The notes under the pieces: generated by a model | The model's input: the letters and a program-made list of their open reading frames with translations, nothing else | Database searches by the model: none | What the model was told of the DNA's origin: nothing | Shown here: one piece after another, positions 23,130 to 35,200 of the stretch | Position numbering within the stretch: the stretch's first letter is position 1 | Layout of the letters: the number at the start of each line of letters is the position of its first letter | Assembly (NCBI RefSeq): GCF_033439725.1 | Contig: NW_026944385.1 | Location: 1 to 64,000 of the forward strand | Length of the DNA stretch: 64,000 nucleotides | Source: Neurospora tetraspora | Taxonomy: Eukaryota > Ascomycota > Sordariomycetes > Sordariales > Sordariaceae | Direction: 5' to 3' | Program-made: the position numbers and the translations under genes

Positions 23130-25724
23130 ATGGTCAAAACAATCCAGCTGGGCAGCCGGCTCCGGTACCCCATCACAATCACCAAGCTCTACAAAGAACC
23201 CAGCCAGCCCATCAAGAAGAAGGAAGCGCTCTTCCAGTACTCGTTCAAATGGACGCGCACCGTCGGCGACACCATCCGCGGCGAGACATGGGAAAAGGAA
23301 GAAACCACCTACGCCGACTGGAGTTCGCCCTCGGACGGCGAGCTCAAATCATGGAAGATCCGGGTCGGCCAAGAAATCCTCAGGGATCAAGATTGCATGG
23401 TAGTCAAGGAGTCGTGCTCCCATGATGTCCAATTCGGCGGTCTCTGCGCCATCTGTGGCAAGGACATGACCGAGGTCAACTGGGCCGCCGAGTCCCGCGA
23501 CATGGACCGCGCCCCCATCAACATGGTGCACGACCAGACACATCTCACCGTCAGCGAGACGCAAGCCCAAAAGACCGAGAACGCCCTCCAGCGCCGTCTG
23601 CTCCAGCACCGCAAGCTAAGCTTGGTCGTCGATCTGGACCAGACCATCATTCACGCTTGCATCGACCCGACCGTTGGCGAGTGGCAGAAGGACCCGTCCA
23701 ACCCCAACTACCCGTCCGTACGTAATGTCAAGTCCTTCCAGCTTGACGATGGCCCCCGCGGCGTCGCCAACAACTGCTGGTACTACATCAAGATGCGGCC
23801 AGGCCTCGAGGACTTTCTCAAGAAGATCTCGACCATGTACGAGCTCCACGTCTACACCATGGGCACTCGTGCCTACGCCCAGAATGTGGCACGCATCGTC
23901 GACCCCGACAAGAAGCTGTTCGGCAACCGGGTCATCAGCCGTGACGAGAACGGCAACATGTACGCCAAGAGTCTGCAGCGGTTGTTCCCCGTCAGCACCA
24001 AGATGGTGGTGATCATTGATGATCGAGCCGACGTGTGGCCGCGCAATAGGCCCAATCTGATCAAGGTCTCGCCGTATGACTTCTTTAAGGGAATCGGTGA
24101 TATCAACTCTGGATTTCTGCCGAAGCAGCAGGGTCTGCTTACTCCGAGTGCGGCGACCACTAATGGTGGTTTGGCGCGCATCGCGCCAGCGCCATCTCCC
24201 GACAAGGAGGACAGCACCACGGAAGAGCCGCCGCTGGAGAAAGCCCTCGAAGAGCAAGAGAAGACGCTAGAGAAGCAGATCAAAGACAGGCCCCTGCAGG
24301 CGCTGCAGGAGCAGCAAGATAAACAAGACGAAGAGGCCGAGAGGGCATCCGCCACCCCAGAAAACGGCAACACCGAGTCCACCACTCCTCCACCCCCTTA
24401 CCACCGGCACCAGGTTCTGCAAGACGACGACCGGGAACTCGCCTTCCTCGAGGACCACCTCACAGCCCTCCACAAATCCTTTTTCCAAGCTTATGAGCAG
24501 AACCGCCTTTCCCAACCCTCGTCCTCCCCATCCTCGCTCGACACTCAATCCATCCCGGACGTAGGCTCCATCCTCACCACGCTTAAATCTCAAGCGCTCA
24601 GCGGATGTAAAATTGTCCTCTCCGGAATCGTTCCGATAGGGATGGACGTCTACCGCTCCGAGATCGGGCTGCAAGTTGCCAGCTTTGGAGCCGAGTTGCG
24701 CAGCTCCGTGACACGAGACGTGACGCATTTGGTAGTTAGTTCCCAGAGGCCACGGACAAAGAAGGTCAGACAGGCGATACGCTTCCTGCCCAAAATCAAG
24801 ATCGTCAACCAGGACTGGCTGGCAGCGTGTTTCTCAGAGTGGAGGGTGGTGGAGGAGGGGCCTTACCTCATCGAAGGATTGGAGGATGCGCAAAAGAAGT
24901 TGAACGAGAAGGTTCAGGATGCCGAGGCGACAGAGACGGTTAGCGATGCCGATGATACGGACACGCCGCCGGGGAAAAAGAGGATTCTGCGGTTGAAGTC
25001 GCCGCCGAGGGTCCGCTTCGCCACCGCCGCTACCAACGAGGACGAGGACGAGGACGACTCAGATTCGGGTGGAGACGATGAAGACGAGGATGAGGATATG
25101 GATGAGGAGCTCGAGGCGTTGAAGCCCGTGGATGAAGATGGGCAATTAAGCCCTATTGATGGGTTGAAGACGTTCAATTGGGGTAGCGCGGATGAAGAGT
25201 TGGCGGAATTCCTTGAATCTGGTTCGGACGACGACGACGAGGAGGAGGACGGCAAGGATGATGATGATGGTGAAGATAACGACAACGCAGACGATGACGG
25301 AGATGTCCAGGCAACAGCAAATACTAGTACAACAACCTCGTCATACGAACAAGTACTAGCCGCCCCCACAAAACGCAAAGCAGACGACGAGGAAGAAGAA
25401 GAAAGTAACAAACGCCGGAAATCCCTCGTCGGTCCCGGTCCCTCCTTGCTAAGAAACGAGCTGAAAGATGAGGACGTTGAGGCTACAAGTGCCGCCGTGG
25501 CCGAGGCTGCCGAGGCCGCTGCCGCTGCTGCTGCCGAGGTGGAAGCGCAAGCGGCCCAGGATGCTCAGGATGCGGATGACCTGGACAAGGAATTCGAGGA
25601 GCTGGATGAGGAGGCCTTGGAGGCGGATTTCCTGGCGATGGATGATGGGGATGGGGACGAGGTACAAGGGCAACAAGTGAACGGGGATGGAAATGGGAAT
25701 GGAGGCGTCAGTGAGAATGGCTAG
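23130..25724 (+). CDS. fcp1: RNA polymerase II CTD phosphatase FCP1
   Basis: An intronless frame of 864 residues. The N terminus has a zinc-like segment CSHDVQFGGLCAICGKDM near residue 100. The phosphatase motif DLDQT starts at residue 168; its two Asp are the nucleophile and general acid of the DxDxT aspartate phosphatases, with second-motif features YELHVYTMGTRAYA and IIDDRADVWPRN. A BRCT domain spans about 491-585 (GCKIVLSGIVPIGMD to IKIVNQDWLAACF). It is followed by long Asp/Glu-rich tracts (about 640-740), a short Lys/Arg patch and an Ala/Glu-rich C terminus, comparable to the acidic C-terminal tail by which yeast Fcp1 contacts TFIIF. It removes phosphate from Ser2/Ser5 of the Rpb1 C-terminal repeats, recycling polymerase. 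Nuclear. Strong assignment. Confidence 0.96.
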   Translation: MVKTIQLGSRLRYPITITKLYKEPSQPIKKKEALFQYSFKWTRTVGDTIRGETWEKEETTYADWSSPSDGELKSWKIRVGQEILRDQDCMVVKESCSHDVQFGGLCAICGKDMTEVNWAAESRDMDRAPINMVHDQTHLTVSETQAQKTENALQRRLLQHRKLSLVVDLDQTIIHACIDPTVGEWQKDPSNPNYPSVRNVKSFQLDDGPRGVANNCWYYIKMRPGLEDFLKKISTMYELHVYTMGTRAYAQNVARIVDPDKKLFGNRVISRDENGNMYAKSLQRLFPVSTKMVVIIDDRADVWPRNRPNLIKVSPYDFFKGIGDINSGFLPKQQGLLTPSAATTNGGLARIAPAPSPDKEDSTTEEPPLEKALEEQEKTLEKQIKDRPLQALQEQQDKQDEEAERASATPENGNTESTTPPPPYHRHQVLQDDDRELAFLEDHLTALHKSFFQAYEQNRLSQPSSSPSSLDTQSIPDVGSILTTLKSQALSGCKIVLSGIVPIGMDVYRSEIGLQVASFGAELRSSVTRDVTHLVVSSQRPRTKKVRQAIRFLPKIKIVNQDWLAACFSEWRVVEEGPYLIEGLEDAQKKLNEKVQDAEATETVSDADDTDTPPGKKRILRLKSPPRVRFATAATNEDEDEDDSDSGGDDEDEDEDMDEELEALKPVDEDGQLSPIDGLKTFNWGSADEELAEFLESGSDDDDEEEDGKDDDDGEDNDNADDDGDVQATANTSTTTSSYEQVLAAPTKRKADDEEEEESNKRRKSLVGPGPSLLRNELKDEDVEATSAAVAEAAEAAAAAAAEVEAQAAQDAQDADDLDKEFEELDEEALEADFLAMDDGDGDEVQGQQVNGDGNGNGGVSENG

Positions 25725-26391
25725 GAGCCGGTCGGGATTGACAGATCTGAAATTGATACAAGAGTTGATAATCATAGGAATACGTACAGCATGTGTATTG
25801 TTCTGTAAGGTGTCAACCTGTAGTTACTTGATCAGTGTGGAAGGTGTAAATGAGGCCAGGTTGTGGTGTGCATTCATCAGGCGTTATGTAGCATCTATCG
25901 CTTGCACTCATGATTTGGATCTTCTGTTGCTATTGAATGTGCCCGTTGGTGATCCCGAGGCTTGATTCTCGCTGGTGATGAACTTGAGGTATTACGCTAA
26001 CATCCGGGAGTGCACCAAGCATTGTTATCTGTTAGCGAGCTATTGCCTTACGTAATCACTCAACCAAGCAGCCGCCGTCCCCTCCCAAGCTCCAGGCTCG
26101 TAGAGCTCGCTACCACCTCCCCCGGCAACAGGGCTGCCAATTGAAGTCAAGTTGATTCGTCCGTCGCAAGCGAATCGACCTTCAAAAGTCTGGCACGTCA
26201 CTTCTTCAACTCTCCTCTCCAGAGCTCCGCGCGACTCCAGTCCCCTCAACGACTCCCACCGACCGACCGAGCGAAGCGATTGATTGTTTGATCAAACGCA
26301 AAAAACCAATCGACCGGGGCGCAAGCGACCGAAGCGCGAAGCGAACGAACAAGAGGAACACAGGACTCTCGAACCACACAAATAGCCCAAC
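25725..26391. other. Intergenic: fcp1 3' end and GRIM-19 promoter
   Basis: A 667-bp gap between tandem genes. The last 200 bp contain CGAAGCGA-like repeats, such as GAGCGAAGCG near 26270 and GACCGAAGCGCGAAGCG near 26330, just upstream of the start codon. No gene or known factor site was recognised. Confidence 0.4.
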
Positions 26392-27728
26392 ATGCCTCAG
26401 GATATGCCCCCCGCTGGCGGCTATGATGCCGTCCAGTACAAGGTGGGTTTGCTCTTTTCTTGCTCTCTCTGCCAGCTGCGATGGACGAGGCGCGATGCGA
26501 CGGACGAGGTACAATCGACAACTCCCAACAGATTCGGGAGAGGGAAAAAAGGCGTGGAGGAAGGGAAGAGGAAGAGAACGAAACAGAAGGGAGGAATAAG
26601 AAGGAGAGTTGCAAAGGAAGAGCACCAGAAGGAAAGATAACGCTGAGAAGCTGGTGGACAACAACCGGTGGAGTGCTGCTCGAGTCATGTCCTCCCAGGG
26701 CCACTGGACTCGAGTCGAAGAACAGCACAGCGACCTACGCCGACAAACAAGAATACGATGGATAGGCCATAGAAGATCAGTACAAAATCACCGTCTCTGA
26801 AGGGGGACGAATATCGCAGCATACTCGGAGTCGCACTATCGGACGTCGAAGATGGAGTCCTCCCCGACCAGGATGCATGGCCTTCGACTGTTCCTGGAAT
26901 CCGGGGAAGTGGGTTACGCTGTGGGGACCGGGGACAAGAACATGGAGCTGCCCGGGAAGTTCGAGGTCGTCAACAACAACATCCGGCATGCTATATACGA
27001 TCAAGGTGTCCATGATTACAACTGCGTCCTTATGGGCATCATACCGTCGTAACCAGAAGGCTTCGTGGTGCGAGGGGTCACAGACGTGCCTGCGCTGGAA
27101 AGCCGACGCCAGAGGCCTCCTCAGCCTCGTCCTCATCCTCGTACTCAGCGTTGCCATTCGTTTCGTCCAAGCACCGCCTCCGCGCAGAGGTGTCTACAAG
27201 TTGTTTTGTTTCGTGGAATTAGAAGAACCTAAGGCTGACTTTGGCTTCACAGCGCAACCTCCCGCCCAGTGCCTTCAAGCCCAAGACCCTGCTCGCCTTC
27301 GGTGGCTTGATCATGGTCTACGGCTGGTACCATCTCTTCCACGGTATCCGTGAGCAAAGGTACTTTCTCCCTTCCTACGGTTAACACCATCTCCTCCTAT
27401 ATCTGCTCTCCATGGCCAGTCATTCCCCCCTACTACTGTCTCTCCTTCTCTCCTCCGCATATTTCAATCATTCCTCTCCGTCTTCACTTATAGTTCAGCA
27501 AGCTAACCCAACCACTCCAGAGAACTCGCCCGCGAAAAGATGTGGTCCCGCATCCACTTGATCCCCGCCCTCCAAGCCGAAGAGGACCGCGATCTCGTCC
27601 GTCGCCACTTGGCCGACGTCCAGCGCGAGAAGGAGCTGCTCGGAGACAAGGCCGTCAAGGTTTACCACGCGGACAGATATGTCCGTCCTACCTTTGCTAT
27701 TACTCCTGGGAAGATCATCAAGGATTAG
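26392..27728 (+). CDS. Mitochondrial complex I subunit GRIM-19/NDUFA13 homologue
   Basis: Three exons, 26392-26442, 27253-27359 and 27521-27728, give 121 residues. The start reads MPQDMPPAGGYDAVQYK and splices to RNLPPSAFKPKTLLAFGG, the conserved GRIM-19 entry. A transmembrane helix follows (about residues 30-50: LLAFGGLIMVYGWYHLFHG), then a charged, helical matrix or intermembrane-space part (REKMWSRIHLIPALQAEED), ending in the short C-terminal tail. This accessory subunit of NADH:ubiquinone oxidoreductase belongs to the membrane-arm/matrix-arm interface and is needed for assembly. Branch sites GCTGAC and GCTAAC precede the two acceptors. The first intron, 26443-27252, is 810 nt, far longer than other introns in this window; the second is 161 nt. 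The gene was found only by splicing, since the longest single exon codes for about 69 residues. Confidence 0.9.
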
Positions 27729-28777
27729 ATGTGCACTCGGAAGAAGTGTCGAGGATGTGGGTGTGGGAGGAACACAGGACTCCCGGGTTTGGTCGTTGGT
27801 TGGGGTTGTAGATACTTGCCTGGTTCAAAATGAAGGATGAGGATAGACTTAGACGAGCAAGCAAGCAAGGTGTTGAGGTGATGACAGGTTGCGAGGTTTA
27901 TGTGATGCTCATTCCTTTGACAGGTATGTGCCCAACTTCCATCCCTCATGGGACAGAAGTGAACATTGATACCAACAGCTCGGATGTCTGTTCGACGAGT
28001 AACTAGGTAGACCTTTGCATCGTCGTCAATAGCAGGGCTGCCGTGAACAACTTCCATGGTGTTTTCTACCATCTTTGCGTGCTCTCCTTGAAAGCTGTTA
28101 GCGATCAGCGTCCTCCTCCTTCTATAGCCATAAAGTTCGCCTTCAGGTTGTCACTAACTTAGCGCTAGCCAAAAATTCTCACAGCTTGGTCTAACTGCCT
28201 GAAACTCCTGCATCCTTTTAACCTCCAGTCTATCATTCAGCCGTAATGTAACAAAGTATGTTGGAGCCCAACGAGGCGCCAAAGATTTGTGTATCAAGTA
28301 ACTATCACGTGTACAACAGCGTGTTAATGGATCAAGGAAAGGGGACACAGGTCTGAAAGTCAAAAGAACAACTTGTCATCTACCCTCTCTTGAGTCGGGT
28401 GTGTTGAATCCTTGAATTACAATTACCAAGTACAATCTAATGCTGATTTGTTAGCTTGGTACTCCTGGTACCTACTGGACGAGATCTATCCCGAGTTGTC
28501 CCAAACTTGATAAGGACAAAATGAATGGCTAGGTACGGTTCAGAAAGCCATTAACGACATTCAAATATTCAATATGACATGTTGAATTTCGGAAAAAGCA
28601 TATTCAAGGTAAGATCACGCCTCGACCGTAGAACGGAACGAATCATTTAGACACAAAAACGCTTAAGGAAGTTAACCCGAGGTCTCAAACAAACAAACAA
28701 ACCAGTATTGGACTGTACAGTTGCCATCCCAACCCATCTTTGGGCCCTCATGAGAATTCCCGCTCTATACGCCAAAC
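27729..28777. other. Convergent intergenic region
   Basis: About 1.05 kb between the convergent 3' ends of the GRIM-19 and HET genes. Short antisense frames (up to 115 codons) show no similarity. Probably 3' UTRs and spacer only. Confidence 0.5.
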
Positions 28778-31125
28778 TTAAACAATAATGAATTCTTTGA
28801 CCCGCGCATCCTCGAAAAGGCCGGTCCTTTGGATAAAACCATCTTCCTCCCCATTTTGTTCAGGCAACGGCGAATACGTGAAATTAACCAATCCTGTTTT
28901 GACATATCTTCTTTCATGTTCCGGGCCGGGTATTTCTTCCAGCAACAGCATGCATTCATGCGTTTTGTGAAAATTATTTCTCATTGGTCTAGGCGCGTGA
29001 CCTAACAGCACACAGTAGGCCCTGCGACCTGGCATATCCCAGTTGCCTCGATAATCCAAGTCATCAACCCAGACTTGGATCATCATTAACTTTTCCCCAT
29101 AGCCTTTGATGCGGTCGGTCACCGGCCCAAAGGACATTGAAGGAAGTGCCATATTATCCCAAGTGGGAGGCTCTAACGAACCGTGAAGGAAGGGTGCAGT
29201 GAGATGTAGAGGAAAGTGCCCGAGGGTGGGCGGTATAAGTGGCTGATTATGAAATCTCCGGTAGGCATCATCAGGAACATGGAAAGACACTCGTGAATCC
29301 TTCTCGAAACCCTCCAGGTCATAATGATCCCAAGCGACTCTGTTTGAAAGAATCTCTAGTCCGTCTTTGTCCTTGCGCCAAAGCCATGACCACGAAGGGG
29401 CATCCATCCCCTCTTCAGCTTCGATGGGAGACGCACCATTATCTATGGTCCAAAGGAGTGACTGGGGAAGATCTTGGATCCACATGCCAGCATAATAGGT
29501 GAAATCTCTTCCCGTGCTGAACGACTGCCTTATACCAGACAGAGCGACATCACGGTCAGATTCCCTGGTCAAGATGAGCGAGGTGTATTCTTGGATCATT
29601 GTTCTCCAGAAAGCCAACGCCTCCTTTGATGACCCCCTTTTCGACGAGCAGAAATCCGCGAAGCTCCCTGTCTTTGATGAAGGGGAATGGTATGGGACGT
29701 TGTAAATCCATAGAGGACCGAGATGCCCGAACTCCCATATGAATCTGCCGAAATCACTTGGAATGGGGTTATTGATTCCGCCACATTCACAGAAGTACCG
29801 TGACCGGCATTCCCAGAGAACTTCTGAAGAAGAAATGTAAATGGCTCTGCGTGAAAGCATCCTCTCCTGGAAGACCCAAGCGCGATCCAGCAGTGGTTCC
29901 TCTATGCCGTGTTTGTCTTCGGCCTCTCCGCACAGATGACGATGAGCGCGGTCCATGGAATATCGAACCGCCACAGGACACTGGACGCCTTTATCGTTAG
30001 ATACCCACTCTGTGTGAGTGTCTATGGGCAGCGTGCTCCTCTTGTCGGGTGAGTAGACTTTGCGCCCAAAGTAACATACCCTATCTTGAAAGAGGGTTCC
30101 TGAGCTGTTGGGTAACGCTGAGGCAGCGATGTTGAGATAGGCGTTGGAATATACCTCGCTCATGAGAACTGATTGATCTTTCCAGTCTTCCTGGCTGTCT
30201 TGTATGATGCAGAGAGAGTCTATCCAGAGGTAGTCACATCCCAAAGCACGAGCCACGTCGATCGCATCGCGGAATAACTGGGGAAGCTCATATCGTGATA
30301 TTGCGGTAAGATGTTGTTGGATGTTTGTCGACATGGTTTTGGCCAGTGAAGAAGCCGCTTCCTTGCTACCCCAGCAATAGCTGAGAGTTGCGTATTTGAC
30401 GACATGGTGTTTGTCGCCGCCGATATGTGGCTCGAGTTCAACTAACGGTCTAACCGAATATCGCCTGATATATCAATGAGCCTTTTGGGCACCGCGAAAG
30501 ATTTTCCCTGGCAGGCAAGGTGATCACGATCGCACTGCTTGAGCCAAGGGTTGACAATAGACACAAGCTTTTCGAGGTCAAGCGACGCTGGAAATTTCGG
30601 CACCTCGGGCATGTAACTGAATCGTGGGTGAAACTGAGCGAAGCCTAGGTAGACATAGAGAGTAGTTAGCACAGAAGAGTCAAAGAACCTGAACAGATGC
30701 CGAGGTCCGTGGAGGAAAGTGGGGTAAACAGGAAACATTTCACAGAGATTACACTTGCCTCCGGGGGTATAAAACTCCAGAGCCACTCCCGTTTCCACCC
30801 ACAACGAGCTGACACCACGATGACGGGAATCATAATCCACCACAACCGTGAACGGTCGATCCGGTCTTATCCAGAAACAGATCCTTGGAACAAAAACTGG
30901 CGAAACTTTAGAACAGACACGAAGGTAGGCATCCCAAGCCCAGTTGACGGCTCCAAGCATAATCGCGCAATATTTACAGCCAGCATCTGCGCTCGTCGTC
31001 AAGCAGTGCATGGTCATGTCTTTGAAATACGCTGGCGGATCGTACCAGCCGTCCCGGGGTGTAAGGTTGCCACAAACACGGCAGTCGCCATGAGCGGGAG
31101 ATGCTTCCATGGACTCTTGTTCCAT
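28778..31125 (-). pseudogene. HET-domain protein gene with a -1 frameshift near 30443
   Basis: The upstream frame 30442-31125 encodes 227 residues with the common N-terminal module of this HET subfamily: CRVCGNLT, CLTTSADAGCKYCAIM and, near the end, CDRDHLACQGKSF and RLIDISGDI. It stops at 30442. A frame shifted by -1 continues at once as PLVELEPHIGG, then KYATLSYCWGSKEAA, DAIDVARALGCDYLWIDSLCIIQDSQEDW and LLDRAWVFQERMLSRR, all core HET motifs, to the stop at 28778. The join lies between two parts normally contiguous in the family, and no GT-AG intron fits, so a one-base deletion (mutation or sequencing error) is the simplest reading. Repaired, the product would be roughly 780 residues. HET proteins trigger incompatibility cell death. 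The start at 31125 is the first ATG and gives a plausible N terminus. Confidence 0.8.
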
Positions 31126-32231
31126 TCAAGCGTATCTTGGGGCGATTTATCGTGTATCTAGGTAGGTAGGTAGGTAGGTAGGTGTAGGCAGACGAAGGCT
31201 GTATTTGGACAAGACGTTAGAGAGTGAGCTTGGGCAGAATAAGTTGGGCGGGGTCATAGGTTGAAATACACACCACAGAAACACCTTTATGGCGCAAAAC
31301 ATACCTTACCGATCAAAGGCGGGGTCGCCAATGTCAGGTTGGCTCGTTGGGTAGTTGTGCAGATATATGTAGACGTCCGTGGATTTTGCAGGGCTGAATG
31401 GATGGATGGCTTCGAGATTCCGGCTGTTGATACGATAGTGTCCAATCATTGGGAAGATTGTATCAAGCCGACTGGTTGACTCGACCGAGATACCGGGAAA
31501 GCTGCTCGAACGGTGTATGTCTGAATGTACACACCCGGCCTTTTCGTTCAAGATGGATGGAATGTTACTGAAGTTGGACCGAGATGCAGTATTCGGCATA
31601 ACGAAGGCTCAATGCTTTTGGCGAACAAGTGGACGCAGTAGTGAAGAAGATGCAAAGAAGTGGAACAATTTCGGGTCCAATGTGTCGAAGTGAACGGAGT
31701 GGATGTAAACACGAGGGCACAAGAATAAACGAAAGTGGTGGTGAACTTGTTGATTGAAGAAGAAGAAAGAGGACGAAAGAGAGAGGGTGGGGGAATCCCT
31801 CGATATATGTACATGAGTGGCAATCCATGTGTGGATCGAAAATGCCAAGATAACCATCATGCTCAACAAGATGGTGACCGGGAGGATGAGCAGGAACGAA
31901 AGGGTCAGAGGCGCTTCGAGCCCTGACGAGTAGAGGTAGACTTGTAGGTAGTGTAATCATCCATCTTTTGTACCCCACAACGTTCTCTCAATTGACGATA
32001 CCGTGGCCTTGAGATAAGGTAGGAAGGAACAATCATCTCAGTGCCGATTCCACCCAGCAAGCTCAACGCTCAAACGCGCCTTCCTTGGATCCTAGAAGTA
32101 GCTGACTCACCCAACCAAGACAACATCTCCTTCCCAAGAACAACAAGTACTCAGCGTTGTCTGTTCAACACAGCACTAGAGGTAACTTCGCCCCTCACGC
32201 AGGCCCCTTCGACACTTCCCCCCACATCTCC
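31126..32231. other. Intergenic with TAGG microsatellite
   Basis: About 1.1 kb between the HET gene start and the 3' end of CHL1. It contains a short TAGG array at 31159-31182 and a purine-rich stretch around 31745-31800. Antisense hydrophobic frames (31548-31978) are pyrimidine-tract artefacts. No gene recognised. Confidence 0.5.
31159..31182 (+). repeat. TAGG tetranucleotide microsatellite, 6 copies
   Basis: Six perfect TAGG units. They lie just upstream of the start of the HET gene. The unit differs from the fungal telomere repeat TTAGGG. Confidence 0.9.
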
Positions 32232-35200
32232 CTAACTCTTGCCCCTAAAAAACAAATTAACCCTCCCCATCATCCCCTGCAACCCCTTCAGCGCCTTCCC
32301 ATCCTCCTTCGCCTGCTTCTGCGTCTCCTCCCACCCCTCTCTGATCCACCCCGGCAACTTCGCCCTCACATGCTCCCTCTCATACCTATGGTCTATCAGG
32401 ACAATAGCCGCATAGTCGTTCTGATGCCGGATCGCTCTTCCTATCGACTGGTTGACGGCGCGAAGCGTAGCGTTTTCGTAGAAGAGGTTGGAGGCACGAG
32501 CGGCGAGTTTGAGGATGTTGGGGGGCTTGTGTTTATCTTTGTTTCTGGACGAAGGGTTGGTGGAATGGTTAGTGTTGGACGGGGGTGGGATAACCGGGGC
32601 GGGAGGGGGTGCGGTGGTGGTGGGCTGAGAGGCGGAATAGCGCTCGATAAAGTTTGCTTCAAGGTATTCCCTGCGCGCTATCCATTCGGGGGAGTGAGCG
32701 TTGGGATAAGGCAGGCCGATGACGATGACGCACCGGCCCAGCCGGTCGGAGAAGTTGATGCCTTCGGACATCTTGCCGCCTACTACCGACAGCAACATGG
32801 CGCCCTTTACCCGAGTCCCTGACGGCGATAGGGGACGGACTTCGGAATGGATGACGTCGCTGTACTTTTGGAGGGTCTGCTCGCTCGACTCGGTTTTGGA
32901 GTCCATGAACATGGCTTTCTTGTTTTCGAGTCGCTCCCAGATGGTTTTGGGGCCCATGGCTTGGTCGGGCGTTTTCCAAACTCTGATGACTTCTTCCAGG
33001 TAGCCGTAAGAGGGGAAGAAGGCGACGACGCCGTCCGGTACGACAGAGCAGAGATTGAGTAGCACCAAGCCGAGGCGGTTGATCATGTTCGGGTTGCTGC
33101 GCTTGGAAAAGGTGAAGTCGAAGCAGTCCTCGCCGATTCCGGTGTCCACTTTTGGGTTGGGGGCGATGGAACCGAGCGTCCAGACGCAGAGGTTCTCTTT
33201 GGGGATGACATGGCCGCAGCTGAGTGTTGTGATCTTCTCTGGCGGTACGTCCGGGAACAGATGTGCTTTGTAGTCCTCGAAAGGGGACATCGTTCCACCA
33301 GCCAGAATAACCGCCCTTGCGCTCTCCGCAATCGACGAGAAGGCGTGTGTCGGCGAGAGCAGCATGTAACTGAGCTTCATATCCTGCATTTCGCCCCTAG
33401 GTGGAGGTATCTTCTCATAGAAGATCTTCCCCTCCGAGCTCAGATTCGTCAACGCCGTCAAGAACGAGCACAGAGTGTGGAGTACTGGTGGTCTGCCCTC
33501 CCTCTTCTTTATCTCCTTCTCGGCTTCCTCATCATCTGTGTCCCGACTTTCTTCCTCGCAATAACTGACATACCCCTCGATCTTAAAAGCCAACTTGCTC
33601 TCCTGAACATACCTGATCAACCTGTACAAGTTGATCTGATCCGCGCCACCCGTCTTCAATAAAAGGTTAGGATCGACCACGAGTCCTTCCTGGTCTTCCT
33701 TTAGCCCCTTAGCAGCCTTGTCCAGTCTTGATTTGATGTATACCCCCAAAGCTTCCACGACCCTTTGTAGCTGAGCAATCATGACCTTGTTTTCTCCTTT
33801 TAATTTCTGTTGAAACCGTTGGTAATACATACCCAGTGACAGTTTCGCTCTTTTGAGGTCGGTGTACTTGATCTCAGCTGCATGCACGTTAGATACGGCG
33901 TCCATAATGTTGTGCGCCTCGTCTATAATCACAATGTTTCCTTCGAGTTTGATGCCCAACGCCTCACGGGCGCTTTTCTGTAGGAGGAGAGGGTATGGTA
34001 GAGTGATCACCTCAGCCCCGGGGATGGCAGAGCGGGAGGCGTAGTAAGGACAGATTTGTAGCTGCTTGCCGGTCTGGTAGAGATCTTCGATGTCCGGTAG
34101 CGTGGCAAGAGCGGTGTCGCGGAACTGGTGGGTGGCTTTGAGGTTCGAGGCGTTGGGTAGGTATGGACATCGTTGTTCTTTGGGTGTTTTCGATTGTTGT
34201 AGGGATTGACACCGTTCGTTGATCGCGGCGAGGGTGCCAAGTTTGTTGACGGAGGGATTGATGCAGAGTTTTTGCCGTGAGGAAAGCGGAATCTGCTTCA
34301 CGATTTCTTTTGCTGGTTCTTCTTGAGCAGCGGGTGTTGGAACAGAAGCAGGGAACTCCGGCCTCCTCAACTCCTGAATAAACTGCGTCAACTGCGAATG
34401 CGTCCTCGAGGTGTAGAAGATCTATCATCTTGTAAGCTTCGTCCCTTTTGCGAACCTCCTCATCCGATCCAACTCACCTTAATCCCCTCCTCAGCCACTG
34501 GCTCCTCGTCTCCTCCCTTCTTCCCTCCCGCAGTCCCCATCCCCACCTTCTCCAAGAGCTCTCTCGTTTCCTTACTTAACTGACCCATCGGATCATTCTC
34601 ATCCATCCCCCCTTCATCTTTCCAATCCTCAATCAAAAATTCCTTATCCTCATCGCTTGCCGTCAACCCTCTACTCCCGCCGCTCCCCCCGCTCCCCTTC
34701 TTCTTCCCCCCTTCTTCTCCATCCCCTTTTCCCCTGTCCAACTTCCTCCTCTTCCCACCCCTTGCTTGCCCTTCCTCCCCTTCCTCCTCCATCTCCCTTT
34801 CCCTTTCCCTTATTCTCTCCAACGTCCTTTCCATCTCTTCATACCTCTGCGCCAGCTCCTCGCGTTTCCTTTTCAAAGCACTCTCCACCATCCACCCCGG
34901 TTCTCCCGATTCCTCCATTTGCTGCTTTATCTTCTTGATCTCAGACTCAAATTGCAACCGCTTGTGGTTACGCAGCCAGGTTAGGGAGGCGCAGATTAAT
35001 GACAACGACTTGCCGGTGCCGGTGGGGGATTCGAAGAGGGCGATTTGTGCATGACCCTTGGGGGAACTGCTGCTGGGACCTTTGTCTTTATCTTTGCTGG
35101 TAGCGGTTTTAGAGGTGACGGATGGGGACGTTTCAGTGGCGCTGTTGATGTGGACGGTAGGGGCGGTGGTAGGGTTAAATAATGGGGGTGGGGATGGGGA

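Noticed and set aside
26877-27353. 158-codon frame inside the GRIM-19 gene
   Set aside because: It covers intron sequence and reads exon 2 in the wrong frame; the spliced GRIM-19 product explains the region.
31159-31182. TAGG array considered as an interstitial telomere repeat
   Set aside because: The unit is four bases, not TTAGGG, and only six copies are present.
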